This document shows positions 35,209 through 44,602 of a stretch of DNA of 64,000 nucleotides, one piece after another. Location of the stretch: positions 676,198 to 740,197 of the forward strand of contig CATOTB010000001.1 in the NCBI GenBank assembly GCA_951812945.1, read 5' to 3'. Both the position numbers and the translations under genes were made by a program. How positions within the stretch are numbered: position 1 is the stretch's first letter; the number at the start of each line of letters is the position of its first letter. Origin of the DNA: Candidatus Dadabacteria bacterium. Its GTDB lineage: Bacteria > Desulfobacterota_D > UBA1144 > Nemesobacterales > Nemesobacteraceae. Below the pieces are notes generated by a model. That model made no database searches and was not told the DNA's origin. It saw only the letters and a program-made list of their open reading frames with translations.

Positions 35209-36006
35209 ATGGATTGGGGCATGAAAAACAGGATGGCCCGCATTATAAGGCCCGATACCGGAAGGGCAGTCATGCTCGCCCTTGACCATGGCTACTTCCT
35301 TGGCCCCACCCACCGCCTCGAGGTTCCTAAAGAGACCATAACCCCTCTTCTTCCCTACGCGGACACCATAATGCTCACGAGGGGAGTGCTCAGGAGCTCG
35401 GTCGACCCCGACTCGGGGGCCAACGTGGTGCTGAGGGTCTCCGGGGGAACGAGCATAGCGGGCCCGCATCTTGAGGATGAGGGAATTACCGTGGATTTCG
35501 AGGAGGCGATAAGGCTTAACGTGGCGGGAGTAGGGCTTTCCGTTTTTGTCGGAACCGAGTTTGAAAGGCAGACCCTTTTGGGGCTCTCGGAGCTTGTGAA
35601 CCAGGGGGAGAAGTACGGCATTCCGGTTCTCGGCATAACGGCCGTCGGGAAGGAGCTTGAAAAAAGGGACTCAAGGTATCTTGGGCTTTGCTGCAGGATA
35701 TGCGCCGAGCTCGGGGCGCGTATCGTTAAGACCTATTACTGCGAGGATTTCGAGAAAGTCACCAGCAGTTGCCCGGTCCCCGTAGTAATCGCGGGCGGTC
35801 CCAAGCTTGACACCGAGATGGACGTTTTCAACATGACTCACGAGGCTATATCCAGAGGCGCCGCGGGAGTGGACATGGGAAGGAACATCTGGCAGCGCGA
35901 CAACCCCGTGGCGATTATAAGGGCGATCCGCGGTATCGTTCACGAGAACATGACCCCGAAGCAGGCCCACGAGCTTTTCACGGAACTAAAAGAAGAAAGT
36001 TCCTAA
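35209..36006 (+). CDS. LsrF/DeoC-family class I aldolase or thiolase
   Basis: A 265-residue TIM-barrel enzyme. The opening LDHGY-type segment (DWGMKNRMARI, then AVMLALDHGYFLGPTHRLE), RGVLRSSVDP, the Lys in ARIVKTYYCEDFEKV and VVIAGGPKLDTE match LsrF, the thiolase that cleaves the phospho-AI-2 product, and related class I aldolases. There are no other lsr genes here. The partner is instead a zinc dehydrogenase starting 2 bp downstream, so a two-step aldol/dehydrogenase route is more likely than AI-2 processing. The substrate is unknown. Confidence 0.78.
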   Translation: MDWGMKNRMARIIRPDTGRAVMLALDHGYFLGPTHRLEVPKETITPLLPYADTIMLTRGVLRSSVDPDSGANVVLRVSGGTSIAGPHLEDEGITVDFEEAIRLNVAGVGLSVFVGTEFERQTLLGLSELVNQGEKYGIPVLGITAVGKELEKRDSRYLGLCCRICAELGARIVKTYYCEDFEKVTSSCPVPVVIAGGPKLDTEMDVFNMTHEAISRGAAGVDMGRNIWQRDNPVAIIRAIRGIVHENMTPKQAHELFTELKEESS

Positions 36007-36007
36007 C

Positions 36008-37027
36008 ATGCTTGCCGCAGTCTACCACACAAACAGCGACATAAGGATTGAGGAGTTTCCCCGCCCCAAGCCGGGCGAGGGAGAAATACTGATCAGGATA
36101 AGAGCAAGCGGAATCTGCGGAAGCGATCTTATGGAGTGGTACAGGGTGCCGAGGGCTCCTTTGGTGCTGGGTCACGAGGTTGCGGGGGAGGTGGTCGAAA
36201 CGGGGCCGGGGATGAGCAGGTTCCGTGCGGGAGACAGGGTTGTTGCCACCCATCACGTTCCCTGCGGGGAGTGCCGTTACTGTCTTACAGACAGGCACAC
36301 CAACTGTCCCATGATAAGGGAATCGGGGTTTAATCCGGGCGGTTTCTCGGAGTACGTGTGCGTGGCATCGCCGAATGTGGAACGGGGCGTTTTTCATCTT
36401 CCGGAAAATGTCTCTTTTGAGGAGGGGTCGTTCACAGAGCCTCTTGGCTGCGTTACGAGAGCGGTTCGGGCGACGGGGCTGAAATCGGGGGAGAGCGTGA
36501 CGATTCTCGGAAGCGGCACGGCAGGGCTTTTGTGTCTCCAGTATGTTCTTCATCTCGGCGCCGGGCCGGTCTTTGCGACCGATTCAAACGAATTCAAGCT
36601 TCGTAAGGCCATTGAGTTCGGGGCTACCTTAGCTTTTGACTCCGGCGATGATATCGCTTCGCTTGTAAGGGAAAACAACTCGGGATATCTCTCTGACATG
36701 GTGATAGTCTGTACCGGGGCGCAGGCCGCGATCAAAAGCGCCTTTGAGCTTGTTTCTCCATCTGGGAAAATCCTTTTTTTCGCTCCTTCCGACCCGGAAT
36801 TCACCCTCGATTTCTCTTTTAACGAATACTGGTGGTCGGGAGTACGGGTCGTAAGTTCCTACGCTGCGGCTCCCGGGGACCTGGAAGATGCACTTTCTCT
36901 GATAGAAAAAGGGGCTGTGGACGTGGGGAAGATGATTACCCACAGGTTTTCCTTGGAAGATATCCAGAAAGGCTTCACCCTTGCCGAGAATCCCGAGGAA
37001 AGCCTCAAGATCATGATAAGTCCGTGA
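36008..37027 (+). CDS. Zinc-dependent alcohol/polyol dehydrogenase
   Basis: A 339-residue medium-chain dehydrogenase. The catalytic-zinc residues are in SGICGSDLMEW (Cys about 38) and GHEVAGEVVE (His, Glu about 57). The structural-zinc loop CGECRYCLTDRHTNC (about 86-100) has all four cysteines. The nucleotide fold SVTILGSGTAGLLCLQYVL (about 163) follows. Relatives include sorbitol, threonine and galactitol-phosphate dehydrogenases. It is coupled to the LsrF-like gene with 1 bp between them and probably acts on the same compound. Confidence 0.85.
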   Translation: MLAAVYHTNSDIRIEEFPRPKPGEGEILIRIRASGICGSDLMEWYRVPRAPLVLGHEVAGEVVETGPGMSRFRAGDRVVATHHVPCGECRYCLTDRHTNCPMIRESGFNPGGFSEYVCVASPNVERGVFHLPENVSFEEGSFTEPLGCVTRAVRATGLKSGESVTILGSGTAGLLCLQYVLHLGAGPVFATDSNEFKLRKAIEFGATLAFDSGDDIASLVRENNSGYLSDMVIVCTGAQAAIKSAFELVSPSGKILFFAPSDPEFTLDFSFNEYWWSGVRVVSSYAAAPGDLEDALSLIEKGAVDVGKMITHRFSLEDIQKGFTLAENPEESLKIMISP

Positions 37028-37117
37028 CAATGGCGAGAACTCGACGCTTGTTGCCGCGAAGAATTTGAGTTATATCTGGCTGGGTAAACGGTTTAAAAAC
37101 GTTCGGAATGGAGATTT

Positions 37118-38314
37118 TCACCTCCTGTCCATTTCTTTTATCCTGTCAAGAATCCTGTTTGCAAGTTCGAACTTGCTCATAAGCGGAAGTTCTTCTACTT
37201 TCTCCCTGTCCACTAGCCATGCGATGTTGGTATCTTCCCCGAAGCCCGCTTGCGGGGCGGTAACGTCGTTTGCCACTATGAGGTCGAGATTTTTTTCCTC
37301 AAGCTTCTTTTTGGAGTTATTGACGAGGTTTTCGGTTTCAGCGGCGAACCCCACCAGGATTCTGTTTTTTTTATCCTCCCCGAGTGATTTCAGTATGTCG
37401 CGGGTTTTCTTAAGTGGAATAGAGAGCTGTTTTTCCGATTTCTTTATTTTCCGCTCCGATTTCTCACAAGGCGAGTAGTCGCTTACTGCCGCCGATTTTA
37501 TCACTATATGAGACTCCTCGAAGCGCTCGTGGATTCGCTCGTACATATCATTGCAGTCCGTTACCCGTACCACTTCCACTCCGTGGGGGTCAGGAAGGGA
37601 GGAGTATCCCGAGACCAGAGTCGCCCGGGCTCCGCGAAGCCACCCCGCCCGGGCTATCGAGTAGCCCATTTTGCCGGTTGATGGGTTGGATATGAACCTC
37701 ACGGGATCTATGTGCTCCCTCGTCGCCCCGGCGCTTACCAGTATGTTCTCTCCCGCGTAGTCCTGCGGGGTAACCGCCTTCTGCACCTCAAGAGCGATAA
37801 CATCCGTTTCGGCAAGTCTTCCCCTGCCGGTCCACCCGCAGGCGAGATCTCCCTCGGCAGGTTCCACTATAGTGAATCCGTGCCGCCTCAGTTTTTCCAT
37901 ATTCTCCTGGACTATTGAGTTTGAGTACATGTTCGAGTTCATGGCCGGGCAGATGATCACGGGGGCTTTCGTCGCCAGTATGACGGTCGCGAGCAGGCTG
38001 TCAGCTATTCCCGAAGCGATTTTGCCTATGAAGGACGCGCTTGCGGGCGCGACCACTACGACATTGGCCTCGTCGGCGATTTTTATGTGACCTATTTCTG
38101 ATTCGGAAGTGAGGTCAAAGAGGTTTGAGGCGACCTTGTTTCCGGAGAGGGTCTGGAGGGTTAGGGGGGTTATGAAGCGCTCGGCGTTTCTTGTCATTGC
38201 GCACCGCACTTCCGCCCCGTCTCTAACGAGAGACCTCACAAGTTCGCAGGACTTGTAGGCGGAGATGCCGCCCGTTATTCCCACTACTACGTTTTTTCCA
38301 CGAAGCAGTTCCAT
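37118..38314 (-). CDS. coaBC: Bifunctional phosphopantothenoylcysteine decarboxylase/synthetase
   Basis: Two consecutive steps of coenzyme A synthesis. The N-terminal flavin decarboxylase CoaC (about 1-180) has GITGGISAYKS, the catalytic His region HIKIADEANVVVVAPAS and PAMNSNMY. The C-terminal synthetase CoaB (about 185-395) has GATREHIDPVRFISNPSTGK and the CTP-binding KIKKSEKQLSIPLKKTRDIL segment. The 398-residue length is normal. It converges on the alcohol dehydrogenase gene and lies 51 bp downstream of ilvD on the same strand. Confidence 0.95.
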   Translation of the reverse strand: MELLRGKNVVVGITGGISAYKSCELVRSLVRDGAEVRCAMTRNAERFITPLTLQTLSGNKVASNLFDLTSESEIGHIKIADEANVVVVAPASASFIGKIASGIADSLLATVILATKAPVIICPAMNSNMYSNSIVQENMEKLRRHGFTIVEPAEGDLACGWTGRGRLAETDVIALEVQKAVTPQDYAGENILVSAGATREHIDPVRFISNPSTGKMGYSIARAGWLRGARATLVSGYSSLPDPHGVEVVRVTDCNDMYERIHERFEESHIVIKSAAVSDYSPCEKSERKIKKSEKQLSIPLKKTRDILKSLGEDKKNRILVGFAAETENLVNNSKKKLEEKNLDLIVANDVTAPQAGFGEDTNIAWLVDREKVEELPLMSKFELANRILDRIKEMDRR

Positions 38315-38365
38315 AAAATAAAGTATATTGCCGCCTCGGAAATAGGCAATACGCGGGCCTCGGCC

Positions 38366-40069
38366 CTAGACCCCATCGGTTACGGCGCCCTGGGAAGCTG
38401 AGGAAACAAGCCTTGAGTACTTGGCGAGCACGCCGGTTTCTTCCTTTGCGGCCGGTTTCTTCCAGGCTTTCTTTCTTCTTGCAAGCTCCCTCTGCGGTAC
38501 GTTTAGGGTTATTTCCCTGCTCCCGGCGTCAATCGTGATCTCATCCCCGTTCTTTATAAGCGCCAGGGTGCCGCCGTCAATCGCCTCTGGAGTTATGTGC
38601 CCAACGACAAAGCCATGGGTTCCCCCGGAGAAACGCCCGTCTGTTATAAGCGCCACGTCTCCTCCCAAGCCCTTGCCCATTACAGCTGCCGTGGGCGCGA
38701 GCATCTCCCTCATCCCCGGCCCGCCCTTGGGCCCCTCGTACCTAACCACTATCACGTGTCCTTTTTTAACCCTGCCGTCTAGGATTGCTTTAAGACTCTG
38801 CTCCTCAGAGTTAAACACTATCGCCTTCCCGGTAAAGGAGTTGCCTTCCTTGCCTGTTATCTTCGCCACCGCCCCTTCAGGCGCGATATTTCCCTTTAGG
38901 ATCACTATGTGGGCGGATTCCTTTATCGGGTTCTTCACCGGGTGAACTATCTTCTGTCCCCTGGGGTATCTTTTCACCCCCCGAAGGTTCTGCTTTAGGG
39001 TCTTTCCGGTCACCGTCATGCAGTCGCCGTGGAGAAATCCCTCGTCAAGCAGGATTTTGAGCAGCGGGGTCAACCCTCCTATCTGGCAGAAGTCCGACAT
39101 CATGTACTGTCCGCTCGGCTTGAGGTCGGCGAGGACGGGAACTTTTTTCCCGACTCTGGTGAAGTCGTCTATGGTGAGTTTTACTCCCGCGGCGTTTGCC
39201 ATGGCGAGCAGGTGAAGGACCGAGTTCGTTGAGCCCCCTAGCGCGACGACTACCGTTATGGCGTTCAGAAAAGCCTTTTTCGTCATTATGTCCCGCGGCG
39301 TTATGTTCTCCCTTATGAGGTTAACAACCGCCGCCCCCGCGTTTTTGCAGTCCGCCACCTTGTCCTTCGAGATGGCTGCCTGAGCAGAGCTGTTCGGAAG
39401 ACTCATCCCGAGGGCCTCTATTGCCGAGGCCATTGTATTCGCTGTATACATTCCCCCGCAGGAACCGGCTCCGGGAATGGCGCAGGATTCGATCTCCTTT
39501 AGCTCAGAATCGGTAATGTCGTTGTTTGAGTGCGCTCCCACAGCTTCAAACACTGAGACGATGTCCACGTCCTTTCCCCTGTAGTTGCCCGGAAGTATCG
39601 TTCCGCCGTAAACGAACACCGACGGCCTGTTGAGCCTTGCCATCGCCATGAGGCATCCGGGCATGTTCTTGTCGCATCCCCCTATGGCCACTATGCCGTC
39701 AAACCCTTCTCCCGCGGTTACCGTTTCGATCGAGTCGGCGATGACTTCCCTAGATACGAGGGAGTATCTCATTCCCGGAGTTCCCATGGATATTCCGTCG
39801 GACACGGTAATGGTGTTGAAGATTATGGACTTGCCCCCGGCCTTGTTTGCCCCCGCGGCCCCGTGTCTTGCAAGCTGGTCTATGTGCATGTTGCAGGGCG
39901 TTACCATGCTCCAGGTCGACGCTATTCCTACTACGGGTTTCTTGAAATCCCTGTCGGTAAAGCCCACGGCCCTCAGCATGGAACGGCTGGGCGCCCTGTG
40001 CGCCCCTTCCACGTAGATTGAAGAGTATTTTCTGGGGTTTTCTTTTTTCTTAGCGGTTTTCGTTGCCAA
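38366..40069 (-). CDS. ilvD: Dihydroxy-acid dehydratase
   Basis: Fe-S dehydratase of the isoleucine/valine pathway. The 567-residue protein holds the cluster cysteines in [10 protein letters not shown] (about 128) and [15 protein letters not shown] (about 201), plus [20 protein letters not shown] (about 484). It starts at TTG 40069, chosen because AGGAGG lies 9 nt upstream; the first residues are a short Lys-rich leader. The region upstream (40070-40349) has no gene and no attenuator that I could recognise. Confidence 0.95.
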   Translation of the reverse strand: MATKTAKKKENPRKYSSIYVEGAHRAPSRSMLRAVGFTDRDFKKPVVGIASTWSMVTPCNMHIDQLARHGAAGANKAGGKSIIFNTITVSDGISMGTPGMRYSLVSREVIADSIETVTAGEGFDGIVAIGGCDKNMPGCLMAMARLNRPSVFVYGGTILPGNYRGKDVDIVSVFEAVGAHSNNDITDSELKEIESCAIPGAGSCGGMYTANTMASAIEALGMSLPNSSAQAAISKDKVADCKNAGAAVVNLIRENITPRDIMTKKAFLNAITVVVALGGSTNSVLHLLAMANAAGVKLTIDDFTRVGKKVPVLADLKPSGQYMMSDFCQIGGLTPLLKILLDEGFLHGDCMTVTGKTLKQNLRGVKRYPRGQKIVHPVKNPIKESAHIVILKGNIAPEGAVAKITGKEGNSFTGKAIVFNSEEQSLKAILDGRVKKGHVIVVRYEGPKGGPGMREMLAPTAAVMGKGLGGDVALITDGRFSGGTHGFVVGHITPEAIDGGTLALIKNGDEITIDAGSREITLNVPQRELARRKKAWKKPAAKEETGVLAKYSRLVSSASQGAVTDGV

Positions 40070-40324
40070 TAGAGTATTCCTCCTTGTGTTGACCGTACCG
40101 AGTTCGGCTGGTCGGTTATTCCGGTAAATTCTAACTTAAAATACACTTTCGCGCGATAACAGAAGGCTGGGGCTTTCCCGGATCTATCCGGCACTTGCGA
40201 TCAAATCGTTTGGGATATTCCGGCCGAAACCGAATACAGAAGAAATCAAGTTCCAAGAAAGTATTTAGCGCCTGGCAGGAAAATAAGAATTAGTGATATC
40301 GCTATGTTGCAATTCCAAACCGTC

Positions 40325-40341
40325 GAAGTCGGAACGACTTC
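40325..40341 (-). terminator. Hairpin after the first aapJ copy
   Basis: GAAGTCG-GAA-CGACTTC is a perfect 7-bp stem with a 3-base loop, starting 8 bp beyond the aapJ stop on the minus strand. No T run follows, so it may only protect the mRNA end or terminate weakly. Confidence 0.35.
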
Positions 40342-41463
40342 ACTCACGATCAGCGAATGGGCGCTGCGTACAGAAGCCCCCCTGCTTTCCAGGAAGCGTT
40401 AAGCCCCCTTTCAAGCGCTAGAGGAGTCTTAGGCCCCAGATGCCTTTCGAATATCTCCCCGTAGTTGCCTACGGCTGAAATTGCGTTAACGGCCCACTTC
40501 TTGTCAAGACCGAGCATTTCGCCCATGTTGCCTTCGGTGCCTAGAAAACGATTCATACCCGGATTATTTCCAGGCTTCTTAGCGAGTTCCTTGACCTTTT
40601 TCTGGGTGATGCCCATCTCTTCTGCGATAATCAGCGCGTTAACCACCCATTTTCCGATATCAGCCCAACGGTCATCGCCGTGGCGCACCGCGCCGCCCAG
40701 AGGTTCCTTTGAAATGATTTCGGGAAGAATCACATGCTCTGAAGGATTTTTCAGCGCCGCTCGCGTAGAGGCTAAAGCCGATGCGTCGGTTGTGTACACG
40801 TCGCATCTTCTGCTTTCATACATGATGATGCTCTCTGCGTTGGTTCCGGTATTGAGATGCTCGTACTCCATTTTGTTGAATCTGAAGTAATCCGCCAGGT
40901 TAAGTTCCGTGGTGGTGCCGACCTGGACGCACACTGAAGCCCCGGCCAGCTGTGTTGCCGACGTTACCCCAAGACTCCTGCGGATTAAAAAGCCCTGACC
41001 ATCATAGTAGTTAACGGGCAGGAAGGTCAGTTTCAGGTCAACGTCACGACTGAGCGTTTCGGTGGTGTTGCGGAACAGTATGTCGCCTTCGCCGGCATTT
41101 AGCTGGGCAAAACGCGTTCTGTTCGTAGACGGTACAAAATTTACCTTGTCACCGCTTCCCAGCACGGCAGCGGCTACAGCGCGGCAGAAATCGACATCAA
41201 AGCCCTGCCAGCCGCCTTTTCCGTCCGGAGATGCGAATCCGGCCAAGCCCGATGAAACAATACAGTTGAGCTTGCCCCGCGCTTTCACATCTTCAAGCGT
41301 GCCGGCATCAGCCATGACTGTGAATGAAAACAGTACGGCAATAATTGCCAGAAACTTCGTTACTCTCATACCTACTATTTTCTTAAGCAGGATGAACCGT
41401 CTTAAATTTAAGGATGAAATCAGATTTCTGCCCCCTCTCTTATGTAAAACAACCATATTTTCC
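40342..41463 (-). repeat. Direct repeat, aapJ copy 1
   Basis: About 1.12 kb shared with 44603-45730 in the same orientation. The homology starts just past the stop codon (ACTCACGATCAG) and extends to CATATTTTCC upstream of the start; it is strongest within the genes and weakest in the leader. The pair flanks the aapQ, aapM and aapP genes. Confidence 0.85.
40350..41369 (-). CDS. aapJ: Amino-acid ABC transporter binding protein, AapJ-like (copy 1)
   Basis: A 339-residue family 3 periplasmic binding protein with a signal peptide (about 1-23). Seen motifs are GKLNCIVSSGLAGFASPD, GWQGFDVDFCRAVAAAVLG, ILFRNTTETLSRD and ASVCVQVGTTTELNLADYF. The start is ATG 41369, because the signal peptide begins there; the open frame upstream is the leader. 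Its ribosome-binding site is degenerate (TAGTAGGT) compared with copy 2 (AAGGAGGT). Last gene of the aapJ-aapQ-aapM-aapP-aapJ cluster, probably importing polar L-amino acids. Confidence 0.9.
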   Translation of the reverse strand: MRVTKFLAIIAVLFSFTVMADAGTLEDVKARGKLNCIVSSGLAGFASPDGKGGWQGFDVDFCRAVAAAVLGSGDKVNFVPSTNRTRFAQLNAGEGDILFRNTTETLSRDVDLKLTFLPVNYYDGQGFLIRRSLGVTSATQLAGASVCVQVGTTTELNLADYFRFNKMEYEHLNTGTNAESIIMYESRRCDVYTTDASALASTRAALKNPSEHVILPEIISKEPLGGAVRHGDDRWADIGKWVVNALIIAEEMGITQKKVKELAKKPGNNPGMNRFLGTEGNMGEMLGLDKKWAVNAISAVGNYGEIFERHLGPKTPLALERGLNASWKAGGLLYAAPIR

Positions 41464-41464
41464 A

Positions 41465-42259
41465 TCAGTGATTCAGTATCTGGCTTAAAAACAGCTTCGT
41501 TCTTTCATGCTGCGGGTTCAGGAAAAAGTCATCGGGGTTGTTCTCCTCAATTATTTCTCCGTTGTCCATGAAGATGACGCGGTCGCCGACAGTTCTTGCG
41601 AATCCCATTTCATGGGTCACGCATATCATGGTGATCCCTTCGCTTGCCAGTTGAATCATCACATCCAGCACTTCCTTGATCATTTCGGGGTCAAGTGCCG
41701 ATGTGGGTTCGTCAAACAGCAGTATCCGGGGTTTCATGCAGAGACTTCGCGCTATCGCTACGCGCTGCTGCTGGCCCCCGGAGAGCTGACCCGGGTACTT
41801 GTCCGCCTGCTCGGGGATCTTGACTCTTTCCAGATATTGCATGGCAATTGCGTTTGCCTCCGCAAGAGGCATTTTGCGGACCCATATGGGGGCAAGGGTA
41901 CAGTTCTCAAGCACTGTCAGATGCGGAAACAGGTTGAAATGCTGAAAGACCATGCCCACCTCGCGCCGAATGATCTCGATGTTCTTGATATCATGGGACA
42001 ATTCTATTCCCTCAACTGTGATTTCTCCCTGCTGGTGTTCCTCCAGCCGGTTGATGCATCTGATTAATGTTGATTTTCCCGAACCCGATGGGCCGCATAT
42101 AACGATTTTTTCCCCGACTTCGACATTAAGATTGATGTTTTTAAGCACATGGAACTTGCCGTACCATTTGTGCACATCCCGCATTGTTACCGCATAGTTC
42201 CCCGCGTCCGATTTTGTTTTCTCATTCGCTGATTCAGGTTTTTGGGTCATTTGTGCCAT
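41465..42259 (-). CDS. aapP: Amino-acid ABC transporter ATP-binding protein, AapP-like
   Basis: A 264-residue polar-amino-acid-type ATPase. Walker [21 protein letters not shown] (about 55-74), Q-loop region [17 protein letters not shown], signature [15 protein letters not shown], and Walker [16 protein letters not shown] are all present. A hydrophilic N-terminal extension of about 25 residues precedes the domain. The spacing to aapM is 5 bp. It energises the AapQ/AapM permease. Confidence 0.95.
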   Translation of the reverse strand: MAQMTQKPESANEKTKSDAGNYAVTMRDVHKWYGKFHVLKNINLNVEVGEKIVICGPSGSGKSTLIRCINRLEEHQQGEITVEGIELSHDIKNIEIIRREVGMVFQHFNLFPHLTVLENCTLAPIWVRKMPLAEANAIAMQYLERVKIPEQADKYPGQLSGGQQQRVAIARSLCMKPRILLFDEPTSALDPEMIKEVLDVMIQLASEGITMICVTHEMGFARTVGDRVIFMDNGEIIEENNPDDFFLNPQHERTKLFLSQILNH

Positions 42260-42264
42260 GCTCC

Positions 42265-43374
42265 TTATCTTTTATGATCGGTTTCCAGTTTGTTTTCAAG
42301 GTGCTGTGAATATCTTGCCATACCAAAACAGGAGATAAAAAAGAATATTGCAACGAACAGATAAACCTCGGTGGAGAGCCCCGTCCACCTTGTATCTGCG
42401 AGAGACGCCCTGCCTATTCCAAGCGGATCCAGAAGTCCGATAATAATTACCAGTGTCGTATCCTTGTATAGTCCGATAAAAGTATTCACTATGCCGGGTA
42501 TGGAAATCTTCATCGCCTGGGGCAATACGATCAGCCTCATGGCGGACCAGTAGCGAAGCCCCATTGAATCCGCGGCTTCGAACTGTCCTTTCGGTATTGC
42601 CTGCAGACCTCCACGGATAACTTCCGCCATGTATGCCGACGCGAAAAGGGTAACCATAATCAGTACGCGCAGCAGAAGATCGAAAGTCACTCCTGGGGGG
42701 AGGAAATAATTAAGCATCGTTGAGGCTACGAACAAAAGAGTAATCAACGGTACTCCGCGGATAAACTCAATGAAGCCTATTGAAAATATCTGGATGGCGG
42801 GGAGCTTCGACTGACGCCCCAGAGCCAGCAGAATCCCGATCGGTAATGAAAACCCGATGCCGGTTATCCCGATGACCAAGGTAAGCATGAAACCGCCGAA
42901 CTGGTCGGTTTCGACAGGTGTAAGACCTAGTCCTCCGACCAGAAGCCATGCGGTGACGAATGGGAAGGCGACCGCGATATGAAGAGCGTATTTGCGATAA
43001 GGCGCTTTTTCAAAGAGTATCGGAAAGAGAGTGAAAATCAGCAGGACAAGTGAAAGATTCACCCGCCAGCGCTCAGCGACCGGGTAAAAACCATAGGTAA
43101 ACAGGTTAAGACGTTCACCTATAACTGCCCAGCACGCACCGCCAGCCTTGGCGCTGCATTCATCTCTGCTTCCCCCGGTAAATGCCGCGTCAAGAAACAG
43201 CCAGTCCACAAGTGCGGGAACGGTTTCAATCAGAAACCAGAACGCCAGAAGCGTTAAGACTATGTTTGTGGCACTTGAGAAAAAATTCTTTCTTGTCCAG
43301 GCGTAGATCCCTATTACGTTACGAGGCGGCGGAAGATCGGGGTGTTCTCCAACTCTGTAGTTTTTTTGGTTTAT
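42265..43374 (-). CDS. aapM: Amino-acid ABC transporter permease, AapM-like, apparent AUA start
   Basis: Inner-membrane permease. From the first standard start (GTG 43209) only 314 residues are read. The same frame continues upstream with sequence typical of AapM N-termini: [20 protein letters not shown], a first membrane helix (about [16 protein letters not shown]) and PALVDW. The frame stays open to the TAG of aapQ (43387-43389) with no ATG, GTG or TTG. AGGAGG at 43383-43388 is 8 nt from ATA 43374, which gives 369 residues, near the usual length. The permease signature ([20 protein letters not shown], about 265) is intact. Confidence 0.85.
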   Translation of the reverse strand: MNQKNYRVGEHPDLPPPRNVIGIYAWTRKNFFSSATNIVLTLLAFWFLIETVPALVDWLFLDAAFTGGSRDECSAKAGGACWAVIGERLNLFTYGFYPVAERWRVNLSLVLLIFTLFPILFEKAPYRKYALHIAVAFPFVTAWLLVGGLGLTPVETDQFGGFMLTLVIGITGIGFSLPIGILLALGRQSKLPAIQIFSIGFIEFIRGVPLITLLFVASTMLNYFLPPGVTFDLLLRVLIMVTLFASAYMAEVIRGGLQAIPKGQFEAADSMGLRYWSAMRLIVLPQAMKISIPGIVNTFIGLYKDTTLVIIIGLLDPLGIGRASLADTRWTGLSTEVYLFVAIFFFISCFGMARYSQHLENKLETDHKR

Positions 43375-43382
43375 AACTATTT

Positions 43383-43388
43383 CCTCCT
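43383..43388 (-). promoter_or_regulatory. Ribosome-binding site overlapping the aapQ stop
   Basis: AGGAGG shares two bases with the aapQ stop (TAGGAGG). The only codons at a workable distance in the aapM frame are ATA 43380 (2 nt) and ATA 43374 (8 nt); the latter is well spaced. Confidence 0.6.
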
Positions 43389-44562
43389 AACGTTCAACCA
43401 GCCTGATTCGTTTGTTGTAGATGTTCATCGCAAAGGATATTAGCAGGGATAATGAGAGATACAGCAACAGCACGATAATCATGCATTCCATTTCCCTGCC
43501 CGTCTGGTTAAGCGTAATGCCGCCGATGGTGGCGACTATATCCATGTAGCCGATCGCGATGGCCAGAGATGAATTCTTGGCAAGGTTAAGATATTGCGAG
43601 GTAAGCGGTGGTACTATCACCCTCAGCGCCTGGGGAATCACGACCAGATTAAGCGTTCTGCCGTGGTTTATCCCAAGGGCCAGGGACGCTTCGGTCTGCC
43701 CGTAATTGACGGAGATGATGCCGGCCCTTACTATCTCGGCGATAAACGCGGCTGTATACAAGGAAAGTGCAATCCAAAGTGCGGTGAATTCAGGCCTGAT
43801 CACCATACCTCCGCTAAAGTTAAATCCCGTCAGCGCGGGTATCTCAAACGTGATCGGACCACCTATCAGAAAATAGGAGATAACCGGAATTCCCAGCACA
43901 GCCCCCAGCGATATCCAGAACACCGGGTAGTGCTCTCCCGTTTTTCTCTGTATATCTGCCGCATATCTGCGGAACCATATTGTGAAAACAATTCCCGCGG
44001 CGAACAGGCCCAGAATCACCAGAAACAGAGGTTCAAAAATCGGTTTGGGAAGAAAAAGGCCGCGATTAGTCAGAAACGCGATATCGCCGAGACTTTGCGC
44101 CTCTCTGGGCACGGGAAGCGTATTAACTATGATCCCGTATACAAGGAGTATGTGGAGCAATACGGGTACATTCCTTACGTAATCAATATAGATGTGGGCA
44201 AGCCTGTTTGCCAGCAGGTTTTTCGACAGCCGCAGAACGCCCAGTGAGAATCCAAGAACCGTTGCCAGAGCTATGCCGCTTACCGCCACCAGAAGGGTAT
44301 TTAGAATTCCCACCAGCATTGCGCGGAAGTGAGTGGAACGGGACGTGTATTCTATTAGATGCTGATTTATATCATAGCTTGCGGGCTCCTGCAGATAGCC
44401 GAAGCTAAACCCTTTGCCTATTGCTTCAAGGTTGACAATGGCATTTCTTACTAGGTAGGCGAACAAGCCGAAGATCAGCACGACTGCGAGGATCTGAATA
44501 ATAACGGATCGGGAATGCTCATCCCTCCACAATCGAGACAGAGAAGCTATTGGATCCATCAC
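43387..44562 (-). CDS. aapQ: Amino-acid ABC transporter permease, AapQ-like
   Basis: A 391-residue HisM-superfamily permease with about eight membrane segments and the cytoplasmic EAA-type loop EASLALGINHGRTLNLVVIP (about 300). The start is GTG/ATG at 44562/44559, and the upstream aapJ copy 2 ends 48 bp away. It forms the permease pair with AapM, which follows in the same reading frame after its TAG stop. The layout matches the aapJQMP order known from proteobacteria. Confidence 0.92.
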   Translation of the reverse strand: MMDPIASLSRLWRDEHSRSVIIQILAVVLIFGLFAYLVRNAIVNLEAIGKGFSFGYLQEPASYDINQHLIEYTSRSTHFRAMLVGILNTLLVAVSGIALATVLGFSLGVLRLSKNLLANRLAHIYIDYVRNVPVLLHILLVYGIIVNTLPVPREAQSLGDIAFLTNRGLFLPKPIFEPLFLVILGLFAAGIVFTIWFRRYAADIQRKTGEHYPVFWISLGAVLGIPVISYFLIGGPITFEIPALTGFNFSGGMVIRPEFTALWIALSLYTAAFIAEIVRAGIISVNYGQTEASLALGINHGRTLNLVVIPQALRVIVPPLTSQYLNLAKNSSLAIAIGYMDIVATIGGITLNQTGREMECMIIVLLLYLSLSLLISFAMNIYNKRIRLVER

Positions 44563-44602
44563 ATTCGTGCTGCGGCTTCGGATTGAATCATTATTGACGT
44601 TT

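Noticed and set aside
40070-40349. The ilvD-aapJ intergenic region as a possible tRNA or riboswitch
   Set aside because: No cloverleaf, T-loop consensus or known riboswitch core could be found. Only one short hairpin at its edge is clear.
42265-43209. A shorter aapM starting at the internal GTG 43209
   Set aside because: The GTG codes for Val in a conserved PALVDW stretch just after the first membrane helix, so it is unlikely to be the start.
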